Origin: Kitasatospora mediocidica KCTC 9733 | Lineage (GTDB): Bacteria; Actinomycetota; Actinomycetes; Streptomycetales; Streptomycetaceae | Length of the DNA stretch: 64,000 nt | Reading direction: 5' to 3' | Assembly: GCF_000744225.1 (NCBI RefSeq) | Contig: NZ_JQLN01000003.1 | Span: 62,001-126,000 of the forward strand | Shown: positions 1-13,557 of the stretch, piece by piece | Position numbering within the stretch: position 1 is the first letter of the stretch | Layout of the letters: each line of letters opens with the position of its first letter | Notes under the pieces: generated by a model | What the model saw: the letters and a program-made list of their open reading frames with translations, nothing else | Told to the model about the DNA's origin: nothing | Databases searched by the model: none | Translations under genes and position numbers: made by a program

Positions 1-199
1 CCGGGCGACCGCCATCCACCAGAGCCTCCTCCCGGTCTTCACCGGTATGTTCAGGACCCAGGGCCTTATCCTCACCAAGGCCGCGCTCGCCCTCCAGGGG
101 CTGCCCGCCGGCCCGGTGCGGCTTCCGCTGGTCGACGCCACGGCTGAGGAGATTGCCCAATTGAAGGAGGATCTCGCCGCAGGCGGGGTACACCTGTAG
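1..199 (+). CDS. dapA: 4-hydroxy-tetrahydrodipicolinate synthase, C-terminal fragment
   Basis: This is the last 66 codons of a gene that begins before the window and ends with TAG at 197-199. The peptide (IHQSLLPVFTGMF, then GLILTKAALALQGLPAGPVRLPL) matches the C-terminal helices of the DapA family, which condenses pyruvate with aspartate semialdehyde in lysine and diaminopimelate synthesis. The position directly upstream of rnj on the same strand is the usual actinobacterial dapA-rnj arrangement. The catalytic lysine and Schiff-base region lie outside the window, so the assignment rests on the tail and the neighbourhood. Confidence 0.8.
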   Translation, partial: RATAIHQSLLPVFTGMFRTQGLILTKAALALQGLPAGPVRLPLVDATAEEIAQLKEDLAAGGVHL

Positions 200-341
200 C
201 AGACACAAACGTGCGCGCCCCGGCTCGCCGGACCCCCTGTCCACCAGGGGGCCTGCCGCTGGACCGGACCAAAGGCGCGAGGCACAGCAGACCACCCGCT
301 CGGTGACGAGCGGACCGACCTGGTAGGTACCTAGCGAAGCC

Positions 342-387
342 GCACGCCATATGTCATCAGGGGAGGCTCCCCGGGCATATGGCGTGC
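342..387 (+). promoter_or_regulatory. Stem-loop in the rnj 5' untranslated region
   Basis: Two 12-base arms, GCACGCCATATG at 342-353 and CATATGGCGTGC at 376-387, are perfect reverse complements. Between them is a smaller hairpin (GGGGA 360-364 with TCCCC 368-372). The outer stem ends five bases before the GAGGAG ribosome binding site (393-398) of rnj. It could act on the translation or stability of the RNase J message; that role is inferred from position only. Confidence 0.6.
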
Positions 388-404
388 TGCGTGAGGAGAG
401 TCTT

Positions 405-2090
405 TTGAGCCACCCGCATCCCGAACTCGGCGCGCCCCCGGTCCTCGCGCCGAACGCCCTCCGTGTCACCCCGCTCGGCGGTCTCGGTGAGATCGGCCGC
501 AACATGACGGTGCTCGAGTACGCCGGCCGGCTGCTCATCATCGACTGTGGCGTCCTCTTCCCCGAGGACGAGCAGCCCGGCGTCGACCTGATCCTGCCGG
601 ACTTCTCCTCGATCCGGGATCGCCTCGACAAGATCGACGGCATCATCCTGACCCACGGTCACGAGGACCACATCGGGGCCGTGCCGTACCTGCTCCGGGA
701 GAACCCGGACATCCCGCTGATCGGCTCCAAGCTGACCCTGGCCCTGATCGAGGCCAAGCTCGCCGAGCACCGGATCCGGCCCTATGTCCTTGAGGTCGTG
801 GAGGGCGAGCGGGAGCAGATCGGCCCGTTCAACTGCGAGTTCATCGCGGTCAACCACTCCATCCCGGACGCGCTCGCGGTCGCCGTGCGCACGCCCGCCG
901 GCATGGTCGTGGCCACCGGTGACTTCAAGATGGACCAGCTGCCGCTGGACGGCCGGCTGACCGACCTGCCGGCCTTCGCCAGGCTGGCGGAGGAGGGCAT
1001 CGACCTCCTGCTGGTGGACTCCACCAACGCCGAGGTCCCCGGCTTCATCCCGCACGAGCGGGACATCTCCGCCGCGCTGCGCACGGTCTTCGCCGGTGCG
1101 CAGAAGCGCATCATCGTGGCCTCGTTCGCCAGCCACGTGCACCGCATCCAGCAGGTGCTGGACGCCGCGCACGAGAACCGGCGCAAGGTCGCCTTCGTGG
1201 GCCGCTCGATGGTCCGCAACATGGGCATCGCGCGCGACCTGGGCTACCTCAAGGTGCCGGGCAACCTGATCGTCGACGTGAAGACGCTGGACGACCTGCC
1301 GGACAAGGACGTCGTCCTGGTCTGCACCGGCTCGCAGGGCGAGCCGATGGCGGCCCTGTCGCGGATGGCGAACCGGGACCACCAGATCCGGATCGTCGAG
1401 GGCGACACCGTGATCATGGCCTCCTCGCTGATCCCCGGCAACGAGACCGCGATCTACCGCGTCATCAACGGCCTGACCCGCTGGGGCGCCAACGTCGTCC
1501 ACAAGGGCAACGCCAAGGTGCACGTCTCCGGGCACGCCTCGGCGGGCGAGCTGCTGTACTTCTTCAACATCTGCCGGCCGAAGAACCTGATGCCGGTGCA
1601 CGGCGAGTGGCGCCACCTGCGGGCCTGCGCGGACCTGGGCATCAAGACCGGTGTCCCGAAGAACCGCACGGTGATCGCCGAGGACGGCGTGGTCGTCGAC
1701 CTGGTCGACGGTGTCGCGAAGATCGTCGGCAAGGTCCAGGCCGGTTACGTGTACGTCGACGGCTCGTCCGTCGGCGACATCACCGAGGCCTCGCTGAAGG
1801 ACCGTCGGATCCTCGGCGAGGAGGGCTTCATCTCGGTCTTCGTGGTCGTCGACTCGTCCAGCGGGAAGATCGTGAACGGGCCGACCATCCAGGCCCGTGG
1901 CTCCGGCATCGACGACAACGCCTTCGGGCCGGTCGTGCAGAAGCTGGAGGAGGCGCTGCGCAAGTCCGCCGACAACGGCGTGCTGGAGCCGCGCCAGGTG
2001 CAGCAGCTGGTGCGCCGTACGGTCGGCAAGTGGGTGGCGGACAACTACCGCCGCCGCCCGATGATCCTGCCGGTCGTCGTCGAGGTCTGA
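405..2090 (+). CDS. rnj: Ribonuclease J
   Basis: Metallo-beta-lactamase/beta-CASP ribonuclease with endo- and 5'-3' exonuclease activity, acting in cytoplasmic mRNA decay and rRNA maturation. The metal-binding THGHEDHIG motif is near residues 82-90, followed by the beta-CASP block and HVSGHAS and MPVHGEWRH motifs typical of RNase J. The TTG start at 405 is preferred over the in-frame ATG at 351. It has GAGGAG six bases upstream and gives MSHPHPELG..., 561 residues, the usual Streptomyces length; the earlier ATG lies inside the upstream hairpin. It follows dapA on the same strand, with a strong terminator after its stop. Confidence 0.95.
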   Translation: MSHPHPELGAPPVLAPNALRVTPLGGLGEIGRNMTVLEYAGRLLIIDCGVLFPEDEQPGVDLILPDFSSIRDRLDKIDGIILTHGHEDHIGAVPYLLRENPDIPLIGSKLTLALIEAKLAEHRIRPYVLEVVEGEREQIGPFNCEFIAVNHSIPDALAVAVRTPAGMVVATGDFKMDQLPLDGRLTDLPAFARLAEEGIDLLLVDSTNAEVPGFIPHERDISAALRTVFAGAQKRIIVASFASHVHRIQQVLDAAHENRRKVAFVGRSMVRNMGIARDLGYLKVPGNLIVDVKTLDDLPDKDVVLVCTGSQGEPMAALSRMANRDHQIRIVEGDTVIMASSLIPGNETAIYRVINGLTRWGANVVHKGNAKVHVSGHASAGELLYFFNICRPKNLMPVHGEWRHLRACADLGIKTGVPKNRTVIAEDGVVVDLVDGVAKIVGKVQAGYVYVDGSSVGDITEASLKDRRILGEEGFISVFVVVDSSSGKIVNGPTIQARGSGIDDNAFGPVVQKLEEALRKSADNGVLEPRQVQQLVRRTVGKWVADNYRRRPMILPVVVEV

Positions 2091-2112
2091 CGGACCTGGT
2101 GAGCGGTGCCGC

Positions 2113-2142
2113 GTGGGCCCCGGGCTGTTGCCCGGGGCCCAC
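2113..2142 (+). terminator. Hairpin terminator after rnj
   Basis: A perfect 12-bp stem GTGGGCCCCGGG / CCCGGGGCCCAC encloses a CTGTTG loop and starts 22 bases after the rnj stop. No long T tract follows, as is common in high-GC actinobacteria. Confidence 0.85.
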
Positions 2143-2219
2143 CCGTTTGACTCCGGCCGTTCAGGTGCGTAGTGTTCTCCGAGTTGCCCCGACTGCCTGG
2201 AGCGGTGCGGCGACAAACC

Positions 2220-2375
2220 CCCGAATATCTGACGAGTGGTTCCGCATGCCCTTTTCGAAGGAATATGCGAAACACAAACTCTGCTAGAGTCTGGGACAGC
2301 GGAAAGCCGAAAGGCCGAAAGCAAAGCGAGTCGGAAAAGGTACTCAACCGGATCTGATAAGCTGGAAACACGAAA
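2220..2375 (+). promoter_or_regulatory. rRNA operon promoter region
   Basis: This AT- and purine-rich stretch between the rnj terminator and the 16S leader holds at least two plausible -10 elements, TAGAGT (2285-2290) and the TGATAAGCT context (2355-2363), with repeated CGAAAG/GCGAAA motifs around them. Multiple tandem promoters are usual for Streptomyces rrn operons, and the TCTGATAAG context resembles known ones. -35 elements are not clear by eye and no start site can be fixed. Confidence 0.55.
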
Positions 2376-2615
2376 GAGCGAAACACTCGGAGAGCCTGCG
2401 AGAGCGGCTTGAAGACAGTGTCCGTTCCTTGAGAACTCAACAGCGTGCCAAAAGTCAACGCCAGATATGTTGACATCCCCGGCCTCGGTCTTTGATCGGG
2501 GTTGGAGATTCCTTTTGAAGTAAGACACAGCGAGGACGCAGTGCACGTAGCCACCCTATTCCGGTGGTTGTCGTGCCGCTCAACGCGGGTGTTGAGCCCG
2601 ATTACGGGCAGACAT
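2376..2615 (+). other. 16S rRNA leader with processing stem
   Basis: The leader contains the conserved CCTTGAGAACTCAACAGCG sequence of streptomycete rrn leaders (from 2427). Bases 2445-2460 (GTGCC..AGTCAACG) can pair with 4196-4212 (CGTTGACT..GGCAC) beyond the 16S, forming the long-range stem that RNase III would cut. No protein gene is visible from 2091 to 2615. Confidence 0.65.
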
Positions 2616-7540
<4,925 letters not shown>

Positions 7541-7544
7541 CAGT

Positions 7545-7561
7545 TGCTCGCGTCCACTGTG
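7545..7561 (+). other. 3' arm of the 23S rRNA processing stem
   Basis: TGCTCGCGTCCACTGTG is an exact reverse complement of 4399-4415. The pair brings the two ends of the 23S precursor together for RNase III cleavage. Confidence 0.8.
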
Positions 7562-7623
7562 TTGTTCTGAAACAACGACCCCACCCCGTGGCCATGGGGT
7601 GGTGCGGTTGACAGTTTCATAGT

Positions 7624-7741
7624 GTTTCGGTGGTCATAGCGTGAGGGAAACGCCCGGTTACATTCCGAACCCGGAAGCTAAGCCTCACAGCGCCGATGGT
7701 ACTGCAGGGGGGACCCTGTGGGAGAGTAGGACGCCGCCGAA
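7624..7741 (+). rRNA. rrf: 5S ribosomal RNA
   Basis: GTTTCGGTGGTCATAGCG at the 5' end pairs with the closing GACGCCGCCGAAC, and the loop motifs ACATTCCGAACCCGGAAG and GGGAGAGTAGGACG are those of actinobacterial 5S. The length of about 118 nt is normal. It is the last gene of the rrn operon. Confidence 0.96.
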
Positions 7742-7750
7742 CAATCATTC

Positions 7751-7790
7751 CAGATAACCCCCATCCGAGAAATCGGATGGGGGTTATCTG
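7751..7790 (+). terminator. rrn operon terminator
   Basis: A perfect 18-bp stem (CAGATAACCCCCATCCGA with its complement) closed by a GAAA tetraloop lies ten bases after the 5S rRNA. It is one of the strongest hairpins in the window and would work in both directions, also serving the converging acetyltransferase gene. Confidence 0.93.
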
Positions 7791-7825
7791 CGTTTCCGGC
7801 TGGGTTTGGAGCAGTGTGAAGCAGC

Positions 7826-8278
7826 TCAGAGCTGGAGCTTGAAGCCGATGTGCGATCCGGTGAAGCCCAGTCGCTCGTAGAAGCGGTGGGCGTCGACCCG
7901 GCTCGCGTCCGAGGTCAGCTGCACCAGGTCGGCTCCCAGGGAGCGGGACTCCTCGACGGCCCAGGTGATGAGCCGGCTGCCCAGGCCGTTGCCGCGCTCG
8001 TCGCTGTGGATGCGGACCGCCTCGATGATCGTCCGGGTCGCACCGCGGCGGGAGAGCCCGTGGATGACGCTGAGTTGGAGGGTGCCGACCACCCGGCCGT
8101 CCCGGACTGCCACAGTCGGGTGCTGGTGGGGGTCGGCGGCCATGCGTTCGAAGGCCGCGTAGTAGGGCGCCAGATCGTCGGGGGACTCGCGGCCGACACC
8201 CAGGGGGTCGGCCGCGAGCAGGGCCACGATCGCCGGGACGTCGTGCGGTGTGGCCGGACGGATCACAAGATCGTTCAT
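7826..8278 (-). CDS. GNAT family N-acetyltransferase
   Basis: A 150-residue single-domain acetyltransferase. The acetyl-CoA pyrophosphate-binding motif is visible as ERGNGLGSRL in the middle of the protein, followed by the usual C-terminal FYERLGF segment. The substrate cannot be told from sequence. It follows the VOC gene by 27 bases but probably has its own promoter: TAAGCT (8285-8290) lies exactly six bases before the ATG and there is no Shine-Dalgarno, the pattern of a leaderless transcript. Confidence 0.85.
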   Translation of the reverse strand: MNDLVIRPATPHDVPAIVALLAADPLGVGRESPDDLAPYYAAFERMAADPHQHPTVAVRDGRVVGTLQLSVIHGLSRRGATRTIIEAVRIHSDERGNGLGSRLITWAVEESRSLGADLVQLTSDASRVDAHRFYERLGFTGSHIGFKLQL

Positions 8279-8305
8279 GGGCTCAGCTTAGGAGCTGCCG
8301 GAAAC

Positions 8306-9097
8306 TCATTCCCCGGGAGCGGCACTGGTGATGATCGAGAAGGCGGCACCGTGCGGGTCGGCGAGTTGGGCGAACCGGCCGACGCCGGGGGCGTCGTAGG
8401 CGGGGGCCCGGACGGCGCCGCCGAGTTCGGTGGCCCGGGCGATGGTGGCGTCGACGTCGGCGACCTCGAAGTACGGCAGCCAGTGCGAGCCGGTGCCGGC
8501 CGCGGTGCGCTCCGGCAGCAGTACGGCGATGCCGCCCTGGCTGGCGTCCGTACCGCCGCCGACCGGGGTGACCACGGTGTAGGTGAAGTCGCCGAACGGC
8601 ACGTCCTGTTCCTGCCAGCCGAAGACCGTGCGGTAGAACGGCTTGGCGGCGGCCGGGTCGCTGGTGTGCAGTTCCGTCCAGCAGAGCGTGCCGACCTCGG
8701 TGACGGCGTCCAGGCCCGCCGTCTCGCCGGGCTGCCAGACGGCGAACTCGGCGCCGGTCGGGTCGGTGTAGCCGGCCATCCGGCCGTTGGCGAAGACGTC
8801 GAACGGCCCGAACCGGACCGTCCCGCCGGCCTGTTCGACGAGTTTGTTGGTCTGGTCGGCGTCAGCGGTGTGGAAGTACAGCGTCCAGGCGCTCCGCGCG
8901 CCCTCCTCGCTCAGCGGGCCGATCGCGGCGACCGTCCGGCCGTTGTGCTGGAGGAAGCCGTAGCCGCCGGAGTTGGGGCCGGCAGAGGCGAACGTCCAGC
9001 CGAAGAGGCCGCCGTAGAAGGCCTGGGAGGCCGCGCTGTCGGGGCTGCCGAGGTCGAGCCAGTTCGGGGTGCCGGGAATGTACGTGGTCGTCAGCAT
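8306..9097 (-). CDS. Two-domain VOC (glyoxalase/bleomycin-resistance fold) protein
   Basis: A 263-residue protein made of two tandem VOC domains. Each has the opening (PNWLDLGSPD, then CWTELHTSDP) and the closing pattern (YTDPTGAEFAVWQP, then ADPHGAAFSI) of the family, resembling the CFP30B-type hydrolase-like proteins of actinobacteria. No substrate can be assigned. The ATG at 9097 is preferred over an in-frame codon at 9133 because AAGGAG lies about nine bases before it. It is divergent from the helicase gene. Confidence 0.85.
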   Translation of the reverse strand: MLTTTYIPGTPNWLDLGSPDSAASQAFYGGLFGWTFASAGPNSGGYGFLQHNGRTVAAIGPLSEEGARSAWTLYFHTADADQTNKLVEQAGGTVRFGPFDVFANGRMAGYTDPTGAEFAVWQPGETAGLDAVTEVGTLCWTELHTSDPAAAKPFYRTVFGWQEQDVPFGDFTYTVVTPVGGGTDASQGGIAVLLPERTAAGTGSHWLPYFEVADVDATIARATELGGAVRAPAYDAPGVGRFAQLADPHGAAFSIITSAAPGE

Positions 9098-9284
9098 GGT
9101 CGTTCCGCTCCTTTGCGGGCCCGGCTGCCGCACCGGCGGCCACGGGCAGGACGAAGTGTTCCCTCTGCCACTTCAGCCTGGCACCAGGCGCTGACAAGTG
9201 CGCTTCGACGGGCTCGGCCCGGGTTGTCGCCGCGGGACGGTACGGTGCGTAGCGGAAGCTCACGAGTACCGCAAGGGGGTCCGG

Positions 9285-11516
9285 ATGGGTGCGCAGCCGG
9301 TGCAGGAGGCGGCTCCGCGGCAGCTCGCCCAGGTGGAGGGCGTACTGGAGCGGATCACCTACGCCAACGAGGAGACCGGCTACACGGTGGCCCGGGTCGA
9401 CACCGGCCGTGGCGCCAACGACCTGCTGACGGTGGTCGGCGCCCTGCTGGGGGCCCAGCCCGGCGAGTCGCTGCGACTGCACGGGCGGTGGGCCTCGCAC
9501 CAGCAGTACGGCAAGCAGTTCGTCGTGGAGAACTACACCACCGTGCTGCCGGCCACGATCCAGGGCATCCAGCGCTACCTGGGCTCGGGCCTGATCAAGG
9601 GGATCGGCCCGCGCTTCGCGGAGCGGATCGTGGAGAAGTTCGGCGCCGACACCCTGGACGTGATCGAGCAGGACCCGAAGCGGTTGATCGAGGTGCCGGG
9701 GCTGGGGCCCAAGCGGACCAAGATGATCGCGGCGGCCTGGGAGGAGCAGAAGGCGATCAAGGAGGTGATGGTCTTCCTCCAGGGGGTCGGCGTCTCCACC
9801 TCGCTCGCGGTGCGGATCTACAAGAAGTACGGCGACAGTTCGATCGGCGTGGTGAAGAACGAGCCGTACCGGCTGGCGTCCGACGTCTGGGGCATCGGCT
9901 TCCTCACCGCGGACCGGATCGCGCAGGCCGTCGGGATCCCGCACGACAGCCCGGAGCGGGTCAAGGCGGGCCTGCAGTACGCGCTGTCGCAGTCCAGCGA
10001 CCAGGGGCACTGCTACCTCCCGGAGGAGCGGCTGATCGCCGACGGGGTGAAGCTGCTCCAGGTGGACGTCGGTCTGGTGATCGACTGCCTGGCCGCCCTG
10101 GTGGCGGAGGAGGGCGTGGTCCGCGAGAGCCTGCCCGGCGAGGGCGGGGAGCGGATCACCGCGGTCTACCTGGTGCCGTTCCACCGGGCCGAGATCTCGC
10201 TCTCCAACCAGGTGTTGCGCTTGCTGCGCGCGGACACCGACCGGATGCCCGGCTTCGCCGACGTGGACTGGCCCAAGGCGCTCGGCTGGCTGGCCCGGCA
10301 GACCGGGGCCGAGCTGGCGCCGGAGCAGCAGGAGTCGGTGCGCCTCGCGCTGACCCAGAAGGTCGCGGTGCTGACCGGCGGGCCGGGCTGCGGCAAGTCG
10401 TTCACCGTGAAGTCCATCGTGACGCTGGCGCTGGCCAAGCGGGCCAAGGTGCTGCTGGCCGCGCCGACCGGGCGGGCCGCCAAGCGACTGGCGGAGCTGA
10501 CGGGCTGTGAGGCCTCCACCGTGCACCGGCTGTTGGAGCTGCGGCCGGGCGGCGACGCGGCCTACGACCGGGACCGTCCGCTGGACGCCGACCTGGTGGT
10601 GGTCGACGAGGCCTCGATGCTCGACCTGATCCTCGCCAACAAGCTGGTCAAGGCGGTGGCGCCGGGCGCGCACCTGCTCTTCGTGGGGGACGTGGACCAG
10701 CTGCCCTCGGTCGGTGCCGGGGAGGTGCTGCGCGACCTGCTGGCGGACGGCGGCCCGATCCCGTCCGTGCGGCTGACCCGGATCTTCCGGCAGGCGCAGC
10801 AGTCCGGCGTGGTGACCAACGCGCACCGGATCAACGAGGGCCTGCCGCCGATCACCGAGGGCCTGCCGGACTTCTTCCTGTTCGTCGAGGACGACACCGA
10901 GCGGGCGGCCGGCCTGGTGGTGGACGTGGTGGCGCGCCGGATCCCGCAGAAGTTCCGGCTCGACCCGCGCCGCGACGTCCAGGTGCTGGCCCCGATGCAC
11001 CGCGGTCCGGCCGGCGCGGGCAATCTCAACACGCTGTTGCAGGCCGCGGTGACCCCCGGCCGGGAGGGGCTGCCCGAGCGGCGGTTCGGCGGGCGCACCT
11101 TCCGGGTCGGCGACAAGGTCACCCAGATCCGCAACAACTACGAGAAGGGGCAGAACGGCGTCTTCAACGGCACCGTCGGCGTGGTCACCGCGCTGAGCGT
11201 CGAGGAGCAGAAGCTCACCGTGCTCACCGACGAGGACGAGGAGGTGCCCTACGACTTCGACGAGCTGGACGAGCTCGCCCACGCGTACGCCGTCACCATC
11301 CACCGTTCGCAGGGCAGTGAGTACCCGGCGGTGGTGATTCCCGTCACTACGTCGGCCTGGACCATGCTCCAGCGCAACCTGCTCTACACCGCCGTCACCC
11401 GGGCCAAGAAGCTCGTCGTCCTGGTCGGGTCCCGCAAAGCCCTTGGCCAGGCGGTCCGTACGGTCAGTGCCGGCCGGCGGCACTCCGCGCTGGACCATCG
11501 GCTGGCCACCGGCTGA
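9285..11516 (+). CDS. recD2: SF1B ATP-dependent helicase, RecD2-like
   Basis: A 743-residue DNA helicase of the RecD/Dda group. The N-terminal half carries RecD2-type helix-hairpin-helix repeats (IKGIGPRFAERIV, VPGLGPKRTK). The motor has Walker A GGPGCGKS near residue 365, Walker B VVVDEASML near 440, and the C-terminal IHRSQGSEY and YTAVTRAKK motifs. No recB or recC homologue is nearby, which suits the RecBC-independent RecD2 class. The ATG at 9285 follows AAGGGGG at about eight bases; an earlier in-frame start at 9198 would add an unconserved leader. Confidence 0.9.
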   Translation: MGAQPVQEAAPRQLAQVEGVLERITYANEETGYTVARVDTGRGANDLLTVVGALLGAQPGESLRLHGRWASHQQYGKQFVVENYTTVLPATIQGIQRYLGSGLIKGIGPRFAERIVEKFGADTLDVIEQDPKRLIEVPGLGPKRTKMIAAAWEEQKAIKEVMVFLQGVGVSTSLAVRIYKKYGDSSIGVVKNEPYRLASDVWGIGFLTADRIAQAVGIPHDSPERVKAGLQYALSQSSDQGHCYLPEERLIADGVKLLQVDVGLVIDCLAALVAEEGVVRESLPGEGGERITAVYLVPFHRAEISLSNQVLRLLRADTDRMPGFADVDWPKALGWLARQTGAELAPEQQESVRLALTQKVAVLTGGPGCGKSFTVKSIVTLALAKRAKVLLAAPTGRAAKRLAELTGCEASTVHRLLELRPGGDAAYDRDRPLDADLVVVDEASMLDLILANKLVKAVAPGAHLLFVGDVDQLPSVGAGEVLRDLLADGGPIPSVRLTRIFRQAQQSGVVTNAHRINEGLPPITEGLPDFFLFVEDDTERAAGLVVDVVARRIPQKFRLDPRRDVQVLAPMHRGPAGAGNLNTLLQAAVTPGREGLPERRFGGRTFRVGDKVTQIRNNYEKGQNGVFNGTVGVVTALSVEEQKLTVLTDEDEEVPYDFDELDELAHAYAVTIHRSQGSEYPAVVIPVTTSAWTMLQRNLLYTAVTRAKKLVVLVGSRKALGQAVRTVSAGRRHSALDHRLATG

Positions 11517-11571
11517 GCCCCGCGGGGGCCCCGGAGTCTCGGCGCGGGCTCCGGGCTCCGGCGAGGGTATC

Positions 11572-11633
11572 TTGACGTGAAGAAATTGATGGACCAGCCT
11601 AGTCTTGACGCGATCTTGTCCGGTTCGTAGCGG
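11572..11633 (+). promoter_or_regulatory. Candidate promoter of the citrate synthase gene
   Basis: TTGACG (11605-11610) and TAGCGG (11628-11633) are separated by 17 bases, a good fit to a SigA/HrdB-type promoter. A second CTTGACG copy starts at 11571. The 5' leader would be about 110 nt. This is a motif match only. Confidence 0.5.
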
Positions 11634-11758
11634 CTGTGGCGTCAGCTTTTGTAGAACAAGGCTCTTTCGGGCCACCCCGGGTGCGCGACCGTCCTCCGGA
11701 TGGGGGAGGGTGGAAGCAGTCAGGGCACCTTGGAAGAGGATTCATTTCGTTGGTGAGG

Positions 11759-13063
11759 ATGAGCGTGAGCGAGAACAGTCAGGACGCAGTAGTACTGCGG
11801 TACCAGGGCGGCGAGTACGAGTACCCCGTCGTCGAGAGCACTGCGGGCAACGCCGGTTTCGACATCTCGAAGCTGCTGCCGCAGACCGGCCTGGTCACCC
11901 TGGACAACGGCTTCGGCAACACCGCCGCCTACAAGTCCGCGATCACCTTCGTGGACGGCGACAACGGCATCCTGCGCTACCGCGGCTACCCGATCGAGCA
12001 GCTGGCCAACCAGGGCAGCTTCATCGAGACCGCCTATCTCCTGATCAACGGTGAGCTGCCGTCCGCCGACCAGCTGGCGGTCTTCAGCAACGAGATCACC
12101 CAGCACACCCTGCTGCACGAGGACGTCAAGCGCTTCTACCAGGGCTTCCCGCGGGACGCCCACCCGATGGCGATGCTCTCCTCGGTGGTCGGCGCGCTGT
12201 CGACCTTCTACCAGGACAGCCACAACCCGTTCGACGCCGGCCAGCGCCACCTGTCGACCGTCCGGCTGCTCGCCAAGCTGCCGACCATCGCGGCCTACGC
12301 GTACAAGAAGTCGGTCGGCCAGCCGTTCGTCTACCCGCGCAACGACCTCAGCTACGTCGAGAACTTCCTGCGGATGACCTTCGCGGTCCCCGCGCAGGAC
12401 TACGAGCTCAACCCGGTGGTCGTCGACGCGCTGGACAAGCTGTTCATCCTGCACGCGGACCACGAGCAGAACTGCTCGACCTCCACCGTGCGCCTGGTCG
12501 GCTCCAGCCACGCGAACCAGTTCGCCTCGATCTCGGCCGGTATCTCCGCGCTCTGGGGCCCGCTGCACGGCGGCGCCAACCAGGCGGTGCTGGAGATGCT
12601 GGAGCAGATCCAGCAGGACGGCGGCGACGTCGACGCCTTCATCCGCAAGGTGAAGAACCGCGAGGACGGCGTGAAGCTCATGGGCTTCGGTCACCGCGTG
12701 TACAAGAGCTTCGACCCGCGTGCCCAGCTGGTCAAGGGCCTGGCGCACGACGTGCTCGCGCAGCTCGGCCAGTCCGACGAGCTGCTGGAGATCGCGCTCA
12801 AGCTCGAGGCGCACGCGCTCAACGACGACTTCTTCATCTCGCGCAAGCTGTACCCGAACGTGGACTTCTACACGGGTCTGATCTACCGCGCCATGGGCTT
12901 CCCGACCAGCATGTTCACCGTGCTGTTCGCGATCGGCCGGCTGCCGGGCTGGATCGCCCACTGGCACGAGATGATCAACGACCCGGGCAGCCGGATCGGC
13001 CGTCCGCGCCAGATCTACACCGGCACCGCGATTCGCGACTACGTCGCCCTGGGCGAGCGCTGA
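11759..13063 (+). CDS. gltA: Citrate synthase
   Basis: Condenses oxaloacetate and acetyl-CoA to citrate in the TCA cycle. The 434-residue length and motifs are those of the type II enzyme: HADHEQN near residue 230, the active-site LHGGAN near 268, MGFGHRVYK near 310 with the second catalytic histidine, and DFYTG near 370 with the catalytic aspartate. The start is uncertain. The ATG at 11759 gives the family length, but GTG at 11753 or TTG at 11750 (with GGAAGAGGA nine bases upstream of the TTG) would add two or three residues. A strong terminator follows. Confidence 0.95.
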   Translation: MSVSENSQDAVVLRYQGGEYEYPVVESTAGNAGFDISKLLPQTGLVTLDNGFGNTAAYKSAITFVDGDNGILRYRGYPIEQLANQGSFIETAYLLINGELPSADQLAVFSNEITQHTLLHEDVKRFYQGFPRDAHPMAMLSSVVGALSTFYQDSHNPFDAGQRHLSTVRLLAKLPTIAAYAYKKSVGQPFVYPRNDLSYVENFLRMTFAVPAQDYELNPVVVDALDKLFILHADHEQNCSTSTVRLVGSSHANQFASISAGISALWGPLHGGANQAVLEMLEQIQQDGGDVDAFIRKVKNREDGVKLMGFGHRVYKSFDPRAQLVKGLAHDVLAQLGQSDELLEIALKLEAHALNDDFFISRKLYPNVDFYTGLIYRAMGFPTSMFTVLFAIGRLPGWIAHWHEMINDPGSRIGRPRQIYTGTAIRDYVALGER

Positions 13064-13080
13064 CCGCTCCCGTCCCGAAC

Positions 13081-13116
13081 CGAAGGGCCCCGCTGCGACC
13101 GCAGCGGGGCCCTTCG
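13081..13116 (+). terminator. Terminator after citrate synthase
   Basis: A perfect 16-bp stem (CGAAGGGCCCCGCTGC and its complement) with a GACC loop begins 17 bases after the stop codon. Confidence 0.92.
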
Positions 13117-13557
13117 GCGTACCGGCCGTAGCCGGCGCCGTGTTGCGGCGCACGACGCCCAGGGAGTCGGTGCTGCCGGGGAAGGCCGCTCAAAGCATCC
13201 CCGACCACACCGGTCCCCGGCGCCGTGCGCGAGGCCGTCCGTGGGGACGGCCGTCCCGGGGCCCGCCGGAGCCCCGTCGGCGGCGTTCACTGCGAGCGTG
13301 CGGGCCCCGGAGGGGGGTGGGCCGCACTGTTGCCGTTCCGCAGTTCTCTGCCGCACTTCACAAGGTAAGACGTATTGGGGTCGGCAAAGTTACGTTTGGA
13401 CAGTGTGAGTTGGCTCTCGCTACGTTCCGTATACGGATGGGTAGCCCGTCCATACCACATCCCCCGACCGGATCCACGTCACCCTCCCCGTAACTCTCGC
13501 AACCCAGCGTGATAGGAATCGTGTCATTCCGGTACGGACAGGGCGGGAGATGTGCAG
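13117..13557. other. Long intergenic region upstream of the SDR gene
   Basis: No convincing gene is seen. The last 180 bases are less GC-rich. They hold a weak promoter candidate (TTGGAC 13396-13401, TACGTT 13421-13426, 19-base spacing) and a dyad at 13429-13455 (GTAT..GGATGGG / CCCGTCC.ATAC) that includes the perfect palindrome CCGTATACGG (13427-13436). The dyad looks like an operator for the downstream gene. Confidence 0.4.

Noticed and set aside
8862..11675. Open frame of over 900 codons opposite the helicase gene
   Set aside because: It is antisense to a gene with full helicase motifs. Its translation has no domain and is rich in Arg, Gly and His, as expected from high third-position GC.
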